A program made the translations under genes and the position numbers. A stretch of 64,000 nucleotides of DNA from Lucifuga dentata (Eukaryota; Chordata; Actinopteri; Ophidiiformes; Bythitidae). The notes beneath the pieces are model-generated. The model searched no databases. It saw nothing but the letters and a program-made list of their open reading frames with translations, and was not told the DNA's origin. The stretch's first letter is position 1; every line of letters begins with the position of its first letter. The stretch spans positions 27,255-91,254 of the forward strand of contig VXCM01003415.1 in NCBI GenBank assembly GCA_014773175.1. Reading direction: 5' to 3'. This document shows positions 24,758-36,392 of this stretch, piece by piece.

Positions 24758-25332
24758 ATACTGTAGCGTTATTTCATGAGAACCTGCATATTTAACATCA
24801 GTTACACTTTTAGCCTGCAGAAGCTGTGGACAGAGGTTGTTTGGAGCAGTGCAGTCATGATCTCAGAGAAAGATTGTGGTCATCATTAGAGGCTGCCTCC
24901 GCCTGTGAGGACTAGAGGTGCTTTGCTGGAGCAAAGCTTTCTACACTTGGTCCCTGGAGAGTGTTAATTACCTCCTTGACACTATATCAATAAATGCCTG
25001 AGGGGGGAAAAAAGGTTCCTGAGGGTAAACAAAGAAAATCTGCTCTCACTGCTTTTACCCAACCATGAAACACTAGACTACGATAAATTAAGCTATTTGG
25101 AATAAGCGTATAAATTAGTCTGTGATCTGACTCCACAGTGCTTTTGTTATGCAGTAGGCAGCACAAGTATAAGACAATCAGGGGGTATTTTTACATGTCC
25201 TACTAAAGTCAAAGTCACCATCCTTTTGTCCAAAACAGACTCATTACAGAGGAAGTAATCTGAAATATTAAGAAATAAAGATTAGCATAATTTTTCTAAA
25301 CAGCATTATTGACATGTAAAGATCTTTATATA
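24758..25332. other. Non-coding, no recognised feature
   Basis: No gene or repeat boundary was recognised. Confidence 0.35.
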
Positions 25333-25334
25333 TA

Positions 25335-25860
25335 CACTCAGTGTCTAGAAAAATAGAAACACGTGTCTAATGTAATGTACAGTAGTGCAATACAACAGTC
25401 CTGCAGTAAATACTATATTACTTAAAAAAAATTTAAGCATGATAAGTAAGTTTTTTAAAGTAAGTTTTAAGTAAGTTTTTTTTTTTTTTTTAATTTTTGT
25501 TCAGACTGCTATTCAAGTTGTTTGTATGCTGACTCAATTTCATGATACACTTTTGAGGCTGTATTTTGTGGATGTGTTGCATTGGACAGCATTACGTTTA
25601 AGGATGTTTCTATTATTTTGTCTACCTCATTCGCTTATATGGAGGAGCCAAAATATTAGCCATGATACAATATAATGTAGTCCAGTAAAACAACACAGAC
25701 TCAAGCCTCAAGAAAAGCCCTTAGAGCTGAATCAACACCTCTCTGACCGTCATCAGCAACTGAAACGTATTACTTTCATAAAGTTAGTATTGATTACAGG
25801 ACTGTTGTATTGGATTATATTACAAAGAACAAGTGTTTAAAAATTTCAGACCACTGAGTG
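25335..25860. mobile_element. TA-flanked inverted-repeat element, Tc1/mariner-like MITE
   Basis: The left end CACTCAGTG and right end CACTGAGTG are each bordered by TA (25333-25334 and 25861-25862). Inverted similarity continues about 80 bp inward, including CAATACAACAGTCCTG on the left and CAGGACTGTTGTATTG on the right. TA borders fit Tc1/mariner insertion. It has no transposase ORF. Confidence 0.75.
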
Positions 25861-25909
25861 TATATGCATTGATGCTTAAAGTACCATACCTAACAAAACT
25901 GTGTTGCAG

Positions 25910-26494
25910 TTAAAGGACCATACCATCCATTTTTCACGTTTGAGCCTAATATATCCAGTTTTCATACATGTTACGTTACTGACAATCATTTCCCAAAGGA
26001 TAAAACCGTATTTCAGCTTTCCTGATATTTTGCTAAATCTCTTAATCTTTCAAAATCAAATATTCAAGTGATACACCCACCTTAAAAATCCATGTTTCTC
26101 CTGCTAATAGTTACACAGCCTTATGAAGTCACGGTCCTTTAAATTTTTCCATAAACGCAGGTCTTCTTTTGGGACTATATTCCCTGGTGGAGGCATATAC
26201 TCACTCCACACTTTATATTGAGCTTAAACACTAAAATTAAAAAACTTCATAAAACCTGAATACACGTCTTGTTGGTGATGATGGATTACCTATCCCAAGA
26301 ACGTTTACAGTATCAACAAGTTGATTTTAATAGCAGAATGAACTGAAACCAATGGAGGTCTGGAAGGTAGGAAAAACATTTTTAATTCACCGTTCCAGTA
26401 GTATGCTTTGGGAAATGATTGTCAGTAATGTTACGTGTATGAAAACTGAATATATTAGGCTCAAACATGCAAAATGGGTGGTATGGTCCTTTAA
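25910..26494 (-). mobile_element. TTAA-ended MITE, copy 6, full length
   Basis: Both ends are intact (TTAAAGGACCATACCATCC and GGTATGGTCCTTTAA). Just upstream, 25876-25890 reads TTAAAGTACCATACC, possibly the tip of another eroded terminus. Confidence 0.93.
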
Positions 26495-28739
26495 ACAGGA
26501 TCCATGATGTCTAAATGAAGACTGCTGGAGTCCTTGTCGATCAGACTGAGAGCTTTTGCTTTAATAATTCACCAAAACAGCTGCTTGTGCCATCAGCCCG
26601 ACACAAACTGGAAACTACAACAGGAAGTTCACATCATTTACAAACACAGGCACAGAAATGACAAGCCTCCGTCTACTTCTCTAGCTGTCAGAGATTCTGT
26701 AAAATGGAGTACAGGGCAGTATCTGAGAATAAAAACAGTGGACAGAAGGAGATTTAAGGGCGTAATATTCCCTCCTGACCAGAAAAAATGTCATTTTCAA
26801 ATCACAGGCAAGTGTCATGGACAGGAAGGAGCGATAGGTGTGTCAAATTATGACAGAAAAGGCTTTTTTGGAAAACAAAACAGCTGTAACCCAACCCCTT
26901 TGGGAAAATATCTAACCCTTACACTCTATGGCTTTGTGATTTACAGTATTTGCTTCCAAATAATGGCAAGATTTTACCACCTTAAAATCAATAATCTCAT
27001 ATATATATCAGGCATTGACAGACACTATAAGGGGGAAAATGACCAAAAGGGGTGCGTTTGGTTTCAGAGGCCGCGTCAGATGCGTCACCTCTTTTATAAT
27101 GGATCAGCAGAGGGGAAAAGACTTACGACAGGTTCATTCATCAGCTTATCGATGGTCGTTATAAAGCTGCTGTTTACATGAACATCTGCCAAAAAAATAT
27201 GTCATTTACTCTATCGTCGACTCCCAAGATCTCAACACAATCAAACTTCTTGTTTGAATTTCTTGTTTTAAGAAAGGTAAGTCTTGAGAGTACATGATTA
27301 ATCCTCTGAAGTCTTAAGTCATTTTTACAATTTTACTTTTCTTGTACGTGTAAATGTACTGAATTTTTGGAAATTATGAGAAATTTTCAGCAATATGAGT
27401 AAATAACTGATGTGTTGCAGCACACGGCCGTCACCAAACTTTGTTAGGAAACATGTTTTAGCAGGTATTTCCTTTCTTTCTCTTTAGGTGAAGCTTTACC
27501 AGAAAGTAACTCCAACCTCAAATGTTGAAAACGATATTAGGTTTTCAGCCGACAGATCTCTGAGAGCCAAAATATGTCAACTTTTAGCTAAGGAGCGCTG
27601 CACTTCTAAGGGACTTTCAATAGTCTCATAGCAACAGCATGTCCCACATTCATCCATTTGGCTGTGCTTTCCCAAGAAAAAAAAAAAAAAAAAAAAAAAA
27701 AAGCTTTACTCTGACTCAAACTGACTTTACAGACGAACCCGCTGTCCTGTCATCAATGTTAAAATGCAACCTTCAAAATGGCAAAAAAATTAAACCATTA
27801 TTTGAAGTCTAATGTCAGCGTCCAAACACTTTGTCTGGAAAAGAGGGAGAAAATCTTAACATGTTAATGCATCAATAATTTAACTCTGATATCTGCTATT
27901 TGGCCTCTCAGTACCTGGGGCATCATAACTTCTATGCCAAATACCAAAAAGGTAGCCCAAAAAAAAAAAAAAAAAANAAAAAAAAAAAAAAAAAGTTGTT
28001 GTGTCATCAGTGAGTCATACAAACAGAGAATTCCCTAATCTAATATCAGACTCCTATTAGTAAAAAACAAAATAAATCAACAAAATTTATCAGAAAAGAC
28101 AAGGAAATTACAATCATTCTGTACATGACTAGGCTATACAAAGAGTTCACCCTGTTTGCGTGTACTGTACACTCCATTTGCTTTAACGACACAGAAAACA
28201 CATGAATTGCTTGCATCAACATATAAAATTGAAAAAAAAAACAAACATCCATCTCTGTGGATGCAAAAGATATTCAAAAGCAGATAAATCGATACGGCCG
28301 TCATTAGCTGGAACCCTGCCGCGCACCCGCCCACTCCTGATCCACTCCTGACCCATTACTCACACACAAACACACACACACGCACACACACCATCTTTCA
28401 GCCTATCCAACATCCACCAGCACGACATGAAGGGAGGTATAAAACGAAGTTGGGGAGTCCACCTTAACGGGACGATGGAGCAGGTCGAGATCAGAGATGA
28501 GCGAATTACTCATCAATACCACAGAATATTCATGAGAAAACACAGGAATCCTCACACTGTAGAATTGAAGCAAAAAAAAAAAAAAAAAAAAGAGGAAGCA
28601 AGCAACGTAAATTCTTAAATAATATCAGGGTTCTAAATGATGGCAGAGAGAAAAGGAAGAAAAAAATGACGTTATGAGAATCTGCACTGTAATTGTTGTC
28701 TTGGTAACATTTCACCACATTCGCCACTCTATTGCTCTG
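26495..28739. other. Non-coding apart from one unexplained open frame
   Basis: A 215-codon open frame on + at 26534-27181 is the second longest non-repeat frame in the window. I see no domain, signal peptide or family resemblance, and codons look unselected, so I do not call it a gene. Poly-A tracts lie at 27676-27701 and 27960-27994 (N at 27977), and a CA-rich tract near 28365-28390. Confidence 0.35.
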
Positions 28740-29324
28740 TTAAAGGACCATACCATCCATTTAGTATGTTTGAGCCTAATATATTCAGTTTTCATATATG
28801 TTATGTTACTGACAATCATTTCCCAAAGGATAAAACCGTATTTCAGCTTTCCTGATATTTTGCTAAATCTCTTAATCTTTCAAAATCAAATATTCAGTGA
28901 TACACCCACCTTAAAAATCCATGTTTCTCCTGCTAATAGTTACACAGCCTTATGAAGTCACGGTCCTTTAAATTTTTCCATAAACGCAGGTCTTCTTTTG
29001 GGACTATATTCCCCGGTGGAGGCATACATTCACTCCACGCTTTTTATTGAGCTTAAACACTAAAATTACATAACTTCTAAAAAAACCTGAATACACGTCT
29101 TGTTGGTGATGATGGATTACCTATCCCAAGAACGTTTACAGTATCAACAAGTTGATTTTAATAGCAGAATGAACTGAAACCAATGGAGGTCTGGAAGGTA
29201 GGAAAAACATTGTTAATTCACCGTTCAGTAGTATGCTTTGGGAAATGATTGTCAGTAACATTACATGTATGAAAAATGAATATATTAGGCTCAAACATGC
29301 AAAATGGATGGTATGGTCCTTTAA
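28740..29324 (-). mobile_element. TTAA-ended MITE, copy 7, full length
   Basis: Begins TTAAAGGACCATACCATCC and ends GGTATGGTCCTTTAA, with all blocks in minus order. Confidence 0.93.
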
Positions 29325-29396
29325 CATTTTAACAAAACACTGTTTTGTAATGACTAATTCTGATTCTTCTGGTTTCTGATCAATATTAAGCTAATA

Positions 29397-29710
29397 TTAA
29401 TCAAACTCAACACTTCCTGTAGACATTTCATAATAAAAGCCTTCTCGGACTGTACTCAGCCTCCCCCCCAACTCCACAATAAGGTGAAACCGTCTCGTTG
29501 GTGGGTGTGGGTGTGGGTGTGTCTGCCTGTGGAAATAAATGCTGCTAACTCTTCCTGCTATAGTTAGAACTGAAGAAGCCTTTCCAATGAACGACAAAAT
29601 GTCTCCAGTGACTAAACTTTAACTTTCTAGACAAAACGGATTCAGCTCCCTGAATTACCAGAAGGGCTTTTATTGTGAAACATCTGCAGGAAGTGTTGTG
29701 TTTATATTAA
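29397..29710. mobile_element. Short inverted-repeat element ending in CACTTCCTG
   Basis: The left end CAACACTTCCTGTAGA continues with ATTTCATAATAAAAGCC. The right end mirrors it as GGCTTTTATTGTGAAACAT and CTGCAGGAAGTGTTG. The inverted similarity begins at about TTAAT on both sides. The boundaries are approximate and the flanking duplication (TA or TTAA) is uncertain. The total length is about 310 bp. Confidence 0.65.
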
Positions 29711-30598
29711 CAGCAGCTTAATAATAACAAAAAAAATAATCAGCACATAGAATTGCTCTGAATGAATTAACAGTTAATTTAAAACATTATAATTAGCCAA
29801 AAAAATAAAAAATAAAGATGATTTTGGACATTATGCTGAATTTGCCGTGTCAGGATTTACAGAACATAAAAGAAACACATTAAAGAAATAAAGATAGTAC
29901 GCTGTGTCAAATAAAGGCCTGCTTCTAGTTTCAGGTGAAGTAAAGAAAAAGTATATTTGACAATTTACAATATAGTTGCCCTGATTAAGACTTTTGCCCA
30001 AAGTGGACACATAAACTACGTCAAATTTTGCTTTTATTTTAATTTATTTAATTTTTTGGTCTTTCATCAGGCCTTTTCACTGATATTTTAGTAGATTTAA
30101 AAAAATGTTTTTTTTTGTTTTGGCAGACCGTCTAAGCAGAAGGCTCTGCAAACTGTCTCATCTGCCTTGTATTCCAAAAAATTAAAGCCTTAACGCAGCA
30201 ACTCAGCACTTCTTATGTCTGTGTGTTATAGACCTGTGTTTTTCAGATAGGTCTGACATATATGCTGGCATGTATAACAGTCTGATCCATGTTATTATAA
30301 CACCCTCATTAAATACACAAACCCGCCACGGCAACAGTTTGTTCTAAACAAGAAAATTGTTCAGGAAGGAAAAAGAAAAGAAAATGAAAGTTGTGTTAAT
30401 TTTGAGTTCCTGGTGATTCAGACAGGCCAGACGAGGGATTCTGCAGAATTAATTCCTGCAGCATCAGAGAACATAGAGCGGCCAAGTCCAGACTCCGTGT
30501 TCTTCAGCTCCAGCTGGAGACACCGCACACGGAACCCACATTCAGCTAAGCAACACGATAACTGACCTACAAACCACAGACTAAACAGGCAATCCAAG

Positions 30599-30650
<52 letters not shown>

Positions 30651-31012
30651 CAGACCAGCCAAAATCATATTGAAGTCTTTCCAAAGTTATTCTTTCTGTA
30701 AGAAATGGGAGGATTGGAAAAGGGTGTGAGTTTGAGGGAAAAGAGGAGGGAAGGTTATTATAAGATCGGCAGAAACGTAGAAAGACGTCCACTGGAATGT
30801 CATCATGTACTTTGTGTCCCCCAAATTAAAAAGGGAGGCAATGGCCAAGATCTCCTTCATGCCCTCCTTCAGTTCATCCGAGTCTCTCCGTTGTTCCTTA
30901 GATGCCCATGATGTGTGTTTAATCCCCTCAACATAGTCCCGGCCTGAGGAGAAGCAGGTCTCGAGGGGGAATCCAGGGAGGTCCATGATGATCTGAGCGT
31001 CCTCGCCGCTGC
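29711..31012. other. Flank and probable 3' UTR of RNF152
   Basis: The RNF152 stop is at 31013-31015 on the minus strand, so its 3' UTR extends to lower coordinates. A GT microsatellite lies at 30602-30644. No other gene was seen, and I could not fix the polyadenylation site. Confidence 0.4.
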
Positions 31013-31657
31013 TCAGCCACAGGAGATGACTGTGAAGCGTTTGGAGATGCAGGACATGTTGTGCAGCACAATGCCCAGCAGGAAGAGGAGCACGCACGCC
31101 ACCAAGATCACCGTGCACACGCCGGACCACGTGGAGCCCTTTCCTCCTCCGCCGACCGGGCCCGTCACCCTCCTCTCCACGTTCCCCCCCTCCAAACCAA
31201 CTCCGACCCCCTCCAGACCCATGCCCAGGTCCAGAGGCTGCTGTTCAGGCACCGTCACCACCGTCAGCCCCTTCTGCTGGCCGCCAGGCAGGAAGCGGCA
31301 GCCCAGCTCCCCCGGCAGGCCGAGCGCCCGCTCCTTGGCGATGGGCAAGGGCAGCATGTAGCAGCCGTTGCTGGGCAGGCGGATGAAGACCGGCGTGTGC
31401 TCAGAGGCGTGAGGAATGGCGATGACGGTGACGATGTCGGGGTCATCCGGGAGATGGGAGACGGACAGGCCTGGCGGTAGTTTGGTGACGCCGCGGCACC
31501 AAGGACAGCGAATCTCCTTCTGACTGCTACGCATCTGAGTCAAACACACCGAGCAGCACGTGTGTCTGCAGTCCAGCAGTTTGGGCCGCCGCCGGGGGCT
31601 GTAATAGTTAAAACAAATCTGGCACTCCAGCATGGAATCTTGGGAAAGAGTCTCCAT
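31013..31657 (-). CDS. rnf152: E3 ubiquitin-protein ligase RNF152
   Basis: Complete 214-residue single-exon coding sequence. RNF152 is a lysosomal membrane RING E3 ligase. It is known to ubiquitinate RagA, and has been linked to Rheb, so it restrains mTORC1. The protein starts METLSQDSMLECQICFNYY. A C3HC4 RING finger uses C12, C15, C30, H32, C35, C38, C51 and C54. A middle region contains HTPVFIRLPSNGCYMLPLPI. A single membrane helix lies at about 178-198 (GVCTVILVACVLLFLLGIVL), followed by the short tail HNMSCISKRFTVISCG. The human protein is about 203 residues; the extra residues lie mainly in a glycine-rich linker before the helix. The frame stays open 21 codons further up to an ATG at 31720, but the family starts at METLSQ and this ATG has a good context (A at -3, G at +4). 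A pyrimidine-rich TAG near 31692 could be the splice acceptor of the coding exon. Confidence 0.97.
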   Translation of the reverse strand: METLSQDSMLECQICFNYYSPRRRPKLLDCRHTCCSVCLTQMRSSQKEIRCPWCRGVTKLPPGLSVSHLPDDPDIVTVIAIPHASEHTPVFIRLPSNGCYMLPLPIAKERALGLPGELGCRFLPGGQQKGLTVVTVPEQQPLDLGMGLEGVGVGLEGGNVERRVTGPVGGGGKGSTWSGVCTVILVACVLLFLLGIVLHNMSCISKRFTVISCG

Positions 31658-31984
31658 TTTGGGGAGGCGAGCGACTGGGCCAGCAACGGTTTCTAACAGA
31701 CGTAATAAAAAGGCTGACACGACTCCAAGTAAAGTTAGGAAAGCACAGCTGGATCAGATGCGTGATGCTTCACAGCTCCACGGTGATGTCACATCCCTTT
31801 GGTGGCGACATGGTCGTTCATCTGCAACAGAAGAGAAGAGAGCGCCATGAGGTCACGAGGGCAGCGACATCAACGACATCACGGACAGCGACGCCACATC
31901 AGCCAGACACTGCTGAGCACAATTCAAATCAACCCCCACCTTTAAATATTCAGCGTTTCTGCTCACACTTAATGATATTCTCTT
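31658..31984. other. RNF152 5' UTR/exon start and upstream flank
   Basis: A candidate 3' splice site on the minus strand lies at about 31692-31713 (pyrimidine-rich, ending TCTGTTAG). This fits vertebrate RNF152 genes, in which the coding exon is preceded by a non-coding exon. The upstream exon was not found. Confidence 0.35.
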
Positions 31985-32240
31985 AAAGGCGACAAATTAT
32001 ACTGATTTTCCCTTATTTTATAGTGAATAATTGCAGGATTTTTGTGTCAAACATCATCAAAGTGTGAAATGTCGAGGTTGACATTTATAGAAATTCTTGC
32101 AGTCATCGGTCCTGAGAAAGCAGCCCTGAAAGCTTCATTTTTGATTGGTCCTTCATCTGGTAACATGTTAACATCAACATGTATAGAATTTACCTGCCTA
32201 AACCTGGTTAGACATGCCCACCAAGTACAAAGCTAGATTA
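31985..32240. repeat. Fragment of an interspersed repeat shared with 41210-41830
   Basis: GCCCTGAAAGCTTCATTTTT, GATTGGTCCTTC and ACATCAACATGTA here correspond to the reverse complement of 41700-41800 (CTACATGTTGATGTCATC, GGACTAATCAAAAACGGAGC). Both regions also contain TCTTAAAGGCG. The superfamily is unknown. Confidence 0.55.
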
Positions 32241-32361
32241 GCACATGTATGATTAGCATCCTTTTTTACAGTTCATTGTGTTGCTAGCTCAGACCAGATG
32301 CAGCTGTACACACACACACACACACACACACGCTACATGTAAAATGTGTCCAAATTAGATC
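32241..32361. other. CA microsatellite spacer
   Basis: CA repeat at about 32309-32331 between two repeats. Confidence 0.6.
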
Positions 32362-32948
32362 TTAACGGACCATACCACCCATTTTGCATGTTTGAGCCTA
32401 ATATATTCAGTTTTCATACATGTTACGTTACTGACAATCATTTCCCAAAGGATAAAACTGTATTTCAGCTTTCCTGATATTTTGCTAAATCTCTTAATCT
32501 TTCAAAATCAAATATTCAAGTGATACACCCACCTTAAAAATCCATGTTTCTCCTGCTAATAGTTACACAGCCTTATGAAGTCACGGTCCTTTAAATTTTT
32601 CCATAAACGCAGGTCTTCTTTTGGGACTATATTCCCCGGTGGAGGCATACATTCACTCCACGCTTTTTATTGAGCTTAAACACTAAAATTACATAACTTC
32701 TAAAAAAACCTGAATACACGTCTTGTTGGTGATGATGGATTACCTATCCCAAGAACGTTTACAGTATCAACAAGTTGATTTTAATAGCAGAATGAACTGA
32801 AACCAATGGAGGTCTGGAAGGTAGGAAAAACATTTTTAATTCACCGTTCCAGTAGTATGCTTTGGGAAATGATTGTCAGTAACGTTACATGTATGAAAAT
32901 TGAATATATTAGGCTGAAACATGCAGAATGGACGGTATGGTCCTTTAA
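32362..32948 (-). mobile_element. TTAA-ended MITE, copy 8, full length
   Basis: Left end TTAACGGACCATACC (one change) and right end GGTATGGTCCTTTAA. This is the nearest copy to RNF152 on its 5' side, about 0.7 kb above the start codon. Confidence 0.93.
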
Positions 32949-33340
32949 CACTTATTCTTACTCCCCCCGCAGAGAAGAAGATGCAGTTGTCAAAGTGCTA
33001 AATGCATCATGACAGATGAAAACTCAGAATCATGTATGTCACACATGGCATGTCAGCTGCCAGCCGATGTCTTCCTGAGATCTCCGTGTTAAGTATGTCA
33101 AACTCGTCCAACATCCTCCTTAAAGACACAGCCTCCATAAAGTACGTCTTCTTCCTCCACCTACTCTTCTTGCATAATCGGCGCATTAATCTGCGTGGAA
33201 GCTGTGATCATTTGCTTTTTACAGATGACTAAACCCTGTCAAAACAGCACTGAGGAAACAAAGACAGCCTGCTTACTTTCTGCTTTGTTTTTCCTACTAA
33301 TTTCCAAGTGTGAAAACTGCTGAGGGGGGAAGACAAGTGC

Positions 33341-33376
<36 letters not shown>

Positions 33377-33748
33377 NTGGGTGACGGCTGGAGTGAGGAG
33401 TGAGACAGATGGAGCAGACTGAGTCAGACGGAGAGGAAATTGGTGATAGAAATGGAAAAAGGTGACCAGTGATTGCTCTGCAACACCGTACATCTCAGTC
33501 CTCTATCAAAACAAGATCTCAACCAATTAAGCTCCTCACGGCGGCCCGTGGGGACACTGATGGGGCAATGACAGATAAGAGCAGGTTCGCACTGAGCATG
33601 CTCAGAGCGGTCTGCTCAGTCTGGAGCTTTTACTGCTTTAGTTTGGTTCATTTGCAAGAAGAATAGCTGCAACACGACGTCTCATCAATATGACGCGCTG
33701 TGTGTCTGTGTTAGTGTAAGCCAAAGATATTTAGAGGGTCAGGGGACA
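32949..33748. other. Non-coding with a CT microsatellite
   Basis: A CT repeat at 33343-33376 ends at N 33377. No gene was seen. Confidence 0.4.
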
Positions 33749-34333
33749 TTAAAGGACCATACCGTCCACTTTACATGTTTGAGCCTAATATATTCAATTT
33801 TCATACATGTTACGTTACTGACAATCATTTCCAAAGCATACTACTGGAACGGTGAATTAAAAATGTTTTTCCTACCTTCCAGACCTCCATTGGTTTCAGT
33901 TCATTCTCTATTAAAATCAACTTGTTGATACTGTAAACGTTCTTGGGATAGGTAATCCATCATCACCAACAAGACGTGTATTCAGGTTTTTTTAGAAGTT
34001 ATGTAATTTTAGTGTTTAAGCTCAATAAAAAGCGTGGAGTGAATGTATGCCTCCACCGGGGAATATAGTCCCAAAAGAAGACCTGCGTTTATGGAAAAAT
34101 TTAAAGGACCGTGACTTCATAAGGCTGTGTAACTATTAGCAGGAGAAACATGGATTTTTAAGGTGGGTGTATCACTTGAATATTTGATTTTGAAAGATTA
34201 AGAGATTTTGCAAAATATCAGGAAAGCTGAAATACGGTTTTATCCTTTGGAAAATGATTGTCAGTAATATAACATGTATGAAAATTCAATATATTAGGCT
34301 CAAACATGAAAAATAGATGGTATGGTCCTTTAA
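33749..34333 (+). mobile_element. TTAA-ended MITE, copy 9, full length
   Basis: Begins TTAAAGGACCATACCGTCC and ends GGTATGGTCCTTTAA. It lies about 0.8 kb from copy 8 in the opposite orientation. Confidence 0.93.
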
Positions 34334-36259
34334 AGGGTTATTTTGAATACTATTAAAGACACTTGTAAGAGAAACCATAAACATGACAAATTCTTTTGGG
34401 TTTTTTGATTGATTCTGACTGAAAAAAAAAACTCCTGATTGCTAAAAGGAACAGATCAGTTTAGATTAATTTTCACAGAATTGTATGTTCCTGTGTGTTG
34501 TGTTTCCTGCTGTAAGAGGAGAAACTAACAATCTAAACAGGCTGCCACAACCCTAGAAACTGGATTTATGAGATTTTTGATGTTTTCATCCTGTTTCCAT
34601 TATTCAAACTAAACCTAGAGTGTGCAGAATTTTTAAGACCAATTTTTTGACAAATCTTGTGGGAAAATTTAGTTAATTTCTCTCTGCAGGTTTGATAGGT
34701 AAGCATAAAGGGCATTTATAAAGAGAGAACTTCTGATTTTGCGCTTGAGGACTTGCACACAGTCTGATAAAGGCCCAAATTTTGGGAAGTTTAATGCCTT
34801 TAAGGGCTGTAAAGATTTAAGGAGCATTCCAGTTGCAAGTAATCCAAAAATTCAGGATTTTATGGGTATAAAGAAGAAGATTTGTCATGTCGGAATCATG
34901 TTCAACTTTGGTTCAGACTGCAAAGAAAATCAGGCGCTGTCATTCCCTAAGTTGCTTCATATAGCCCATGTATTTGAGGAAATCCTTGTTAGTCTGTTAA
35001 ATCAACTGTTAAATATTTATAGTTGGCAGCATCATCTTCTCCACCCATCATCCTCACATCCTCTTCCTCCTCCCTCAGCTCCACCAGCAGCAGCCTCAGG
35101 CAAAACATTCCCTCCCCGTCCAAGTCCGGAGGCCAGGCCTGCCGTTCCTGCCTCCTCGCTCTGCAGCTGACCTAGTTTCCACACCGTTACCGAGTCAAAG
35201 TNGGCCTGCCGTTCCTGCCTCCTCGCTCTGCAGCTGACCTAGTTTCCACACCGTTACCGAGTCAAAGTGGAGAAAAAGTGCAGAAAAATGGGAGTCATTT
35301 TGTGGAGAAATGAGGAGAGAAGAAGCCACGCAGAGGGAGGGAGGCAGACAGAAGAGCTGCCCTTGAGGGAGCAAGACAGCTCAGGGTATTACCAGTCCTT
35401 TTCCCAAAGATAAGGATTAGCTTTGATCTGGCATAAATGCTTTGTGGCTCAATATTCCCATACAACCAATCACTCCTCTCCTTCCTCCCTCTTTCCTCTG
35501 CTCAATCCCTCTTCTTCTCTTCTCACCAAAGAGCTTTTCCTCTGCTGCTTTACATCAATTCCTTTATTTCCTCTTCAGTCCTTCCTTCTCCACCTTTACC
35601 AATCTGCATCCATTTGGAGGACTATAATAGCTGCAGATTAAATAAAAAAAGCAGCTTAACAGAATACTGGCTGCTGGATGAAATGAAATAACAGCAGGCA
35701 GCAGTTTCTTAGCATAGAAAGTTAATCAAAAAAAAAAAAAAANAAAAAAAAAAAAAAATCAATGATCCACAAACATAAAAAAGCAAAGGAAAATAAGTTT
35801 GTGTTTTACTTGAGTACTGTACTTAACTCTCTGAAGTCTACAGTAATTTTTGCAGTTTTACTTTTAAATGAATTTGAAGTTTGTCACCTAAAAAGCTGCA
35901 TTGCAAAAAAAACAAAAACAAAACAAAAAAAAAACAATAAAATAATAATAATAAAGAAATTGCCAGATAGAACAAGATGGGTTGTGGGAATCTGGAAATT
36001 TGTGCCATTTTCTGCTATTTCTGCAAAACAAGACAAAATGGGATACTAGCCACGGCTTTGAAATTCAAAAATAGATCACATGACATTCTTCAGTCAATTG
36101 TTGAAGAATTTCCTGGAATTTTTTTGTAGATTTTTTGGAAAGGGTTTGAATTTTTATAGGGTCAAACATTTCTGGATTTTCAAAATTTTTTTAGAAGATT
36201 TTAAAGATTTTTTTCGATAATTTTATAAAATCTGCATTATACTTATACTCATTATTCTT
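34334..36259. other. Non-coding
   Basis: Contains the assembly duplication at 35136-35268, pyrimidine-rich DNA at 35460-35620 and a poly-A tract broken by N at 35743. No gene was recognised. Confidence 0.35.
35136..35268. repeat. Assembly duplication around a single N
   Basis: The same 66 bases at 35136-35201 and 35203-35268, with N at 35202. Confidence 0.9.
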
Positions 36260-36392
36260 CAAAGAGTACTTTTATTTTTACTTGATATCATGTTACTGAT
36301 TTTTAAAACTATGTACTTTTACAGCAGGAGTACTTTGCTATTGTGGTATTAGTACTCACTAAATAAAGGGTTTGAATACTTCTTCCACCACT
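36260..36392. mobile_element. One end of a hAT-like fish repeat
   Basis: The sequence passes through AGAGTACTTTTATTTTTACT, GCAGGAGTACTTTGCTATTG, GTATTAGTACTC and AATACTTCTTCCACCACTG. This is the reverse complement of the frequent fish terminus CAGTGGTGGAAGAAGTATTC. The opposite end was not found, so only a fragment is claimed. Confidence 0.6.

Noticed and set aside
31061..31480. 139-codon open frame on the + strand
   Set aside because: It lies antisense to RNF152, and its Pro/His/Ala-rich composition is what the opposite strand of that GC-rich gene would give.
32806..33012. Open frames such as MEVWKVGKTFLIHRSS, repeated at 47758
   Set aside because: These are translations of the TTAA-ended MITE. 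The same happens with LKGPYHPFC-type frames at many copies.
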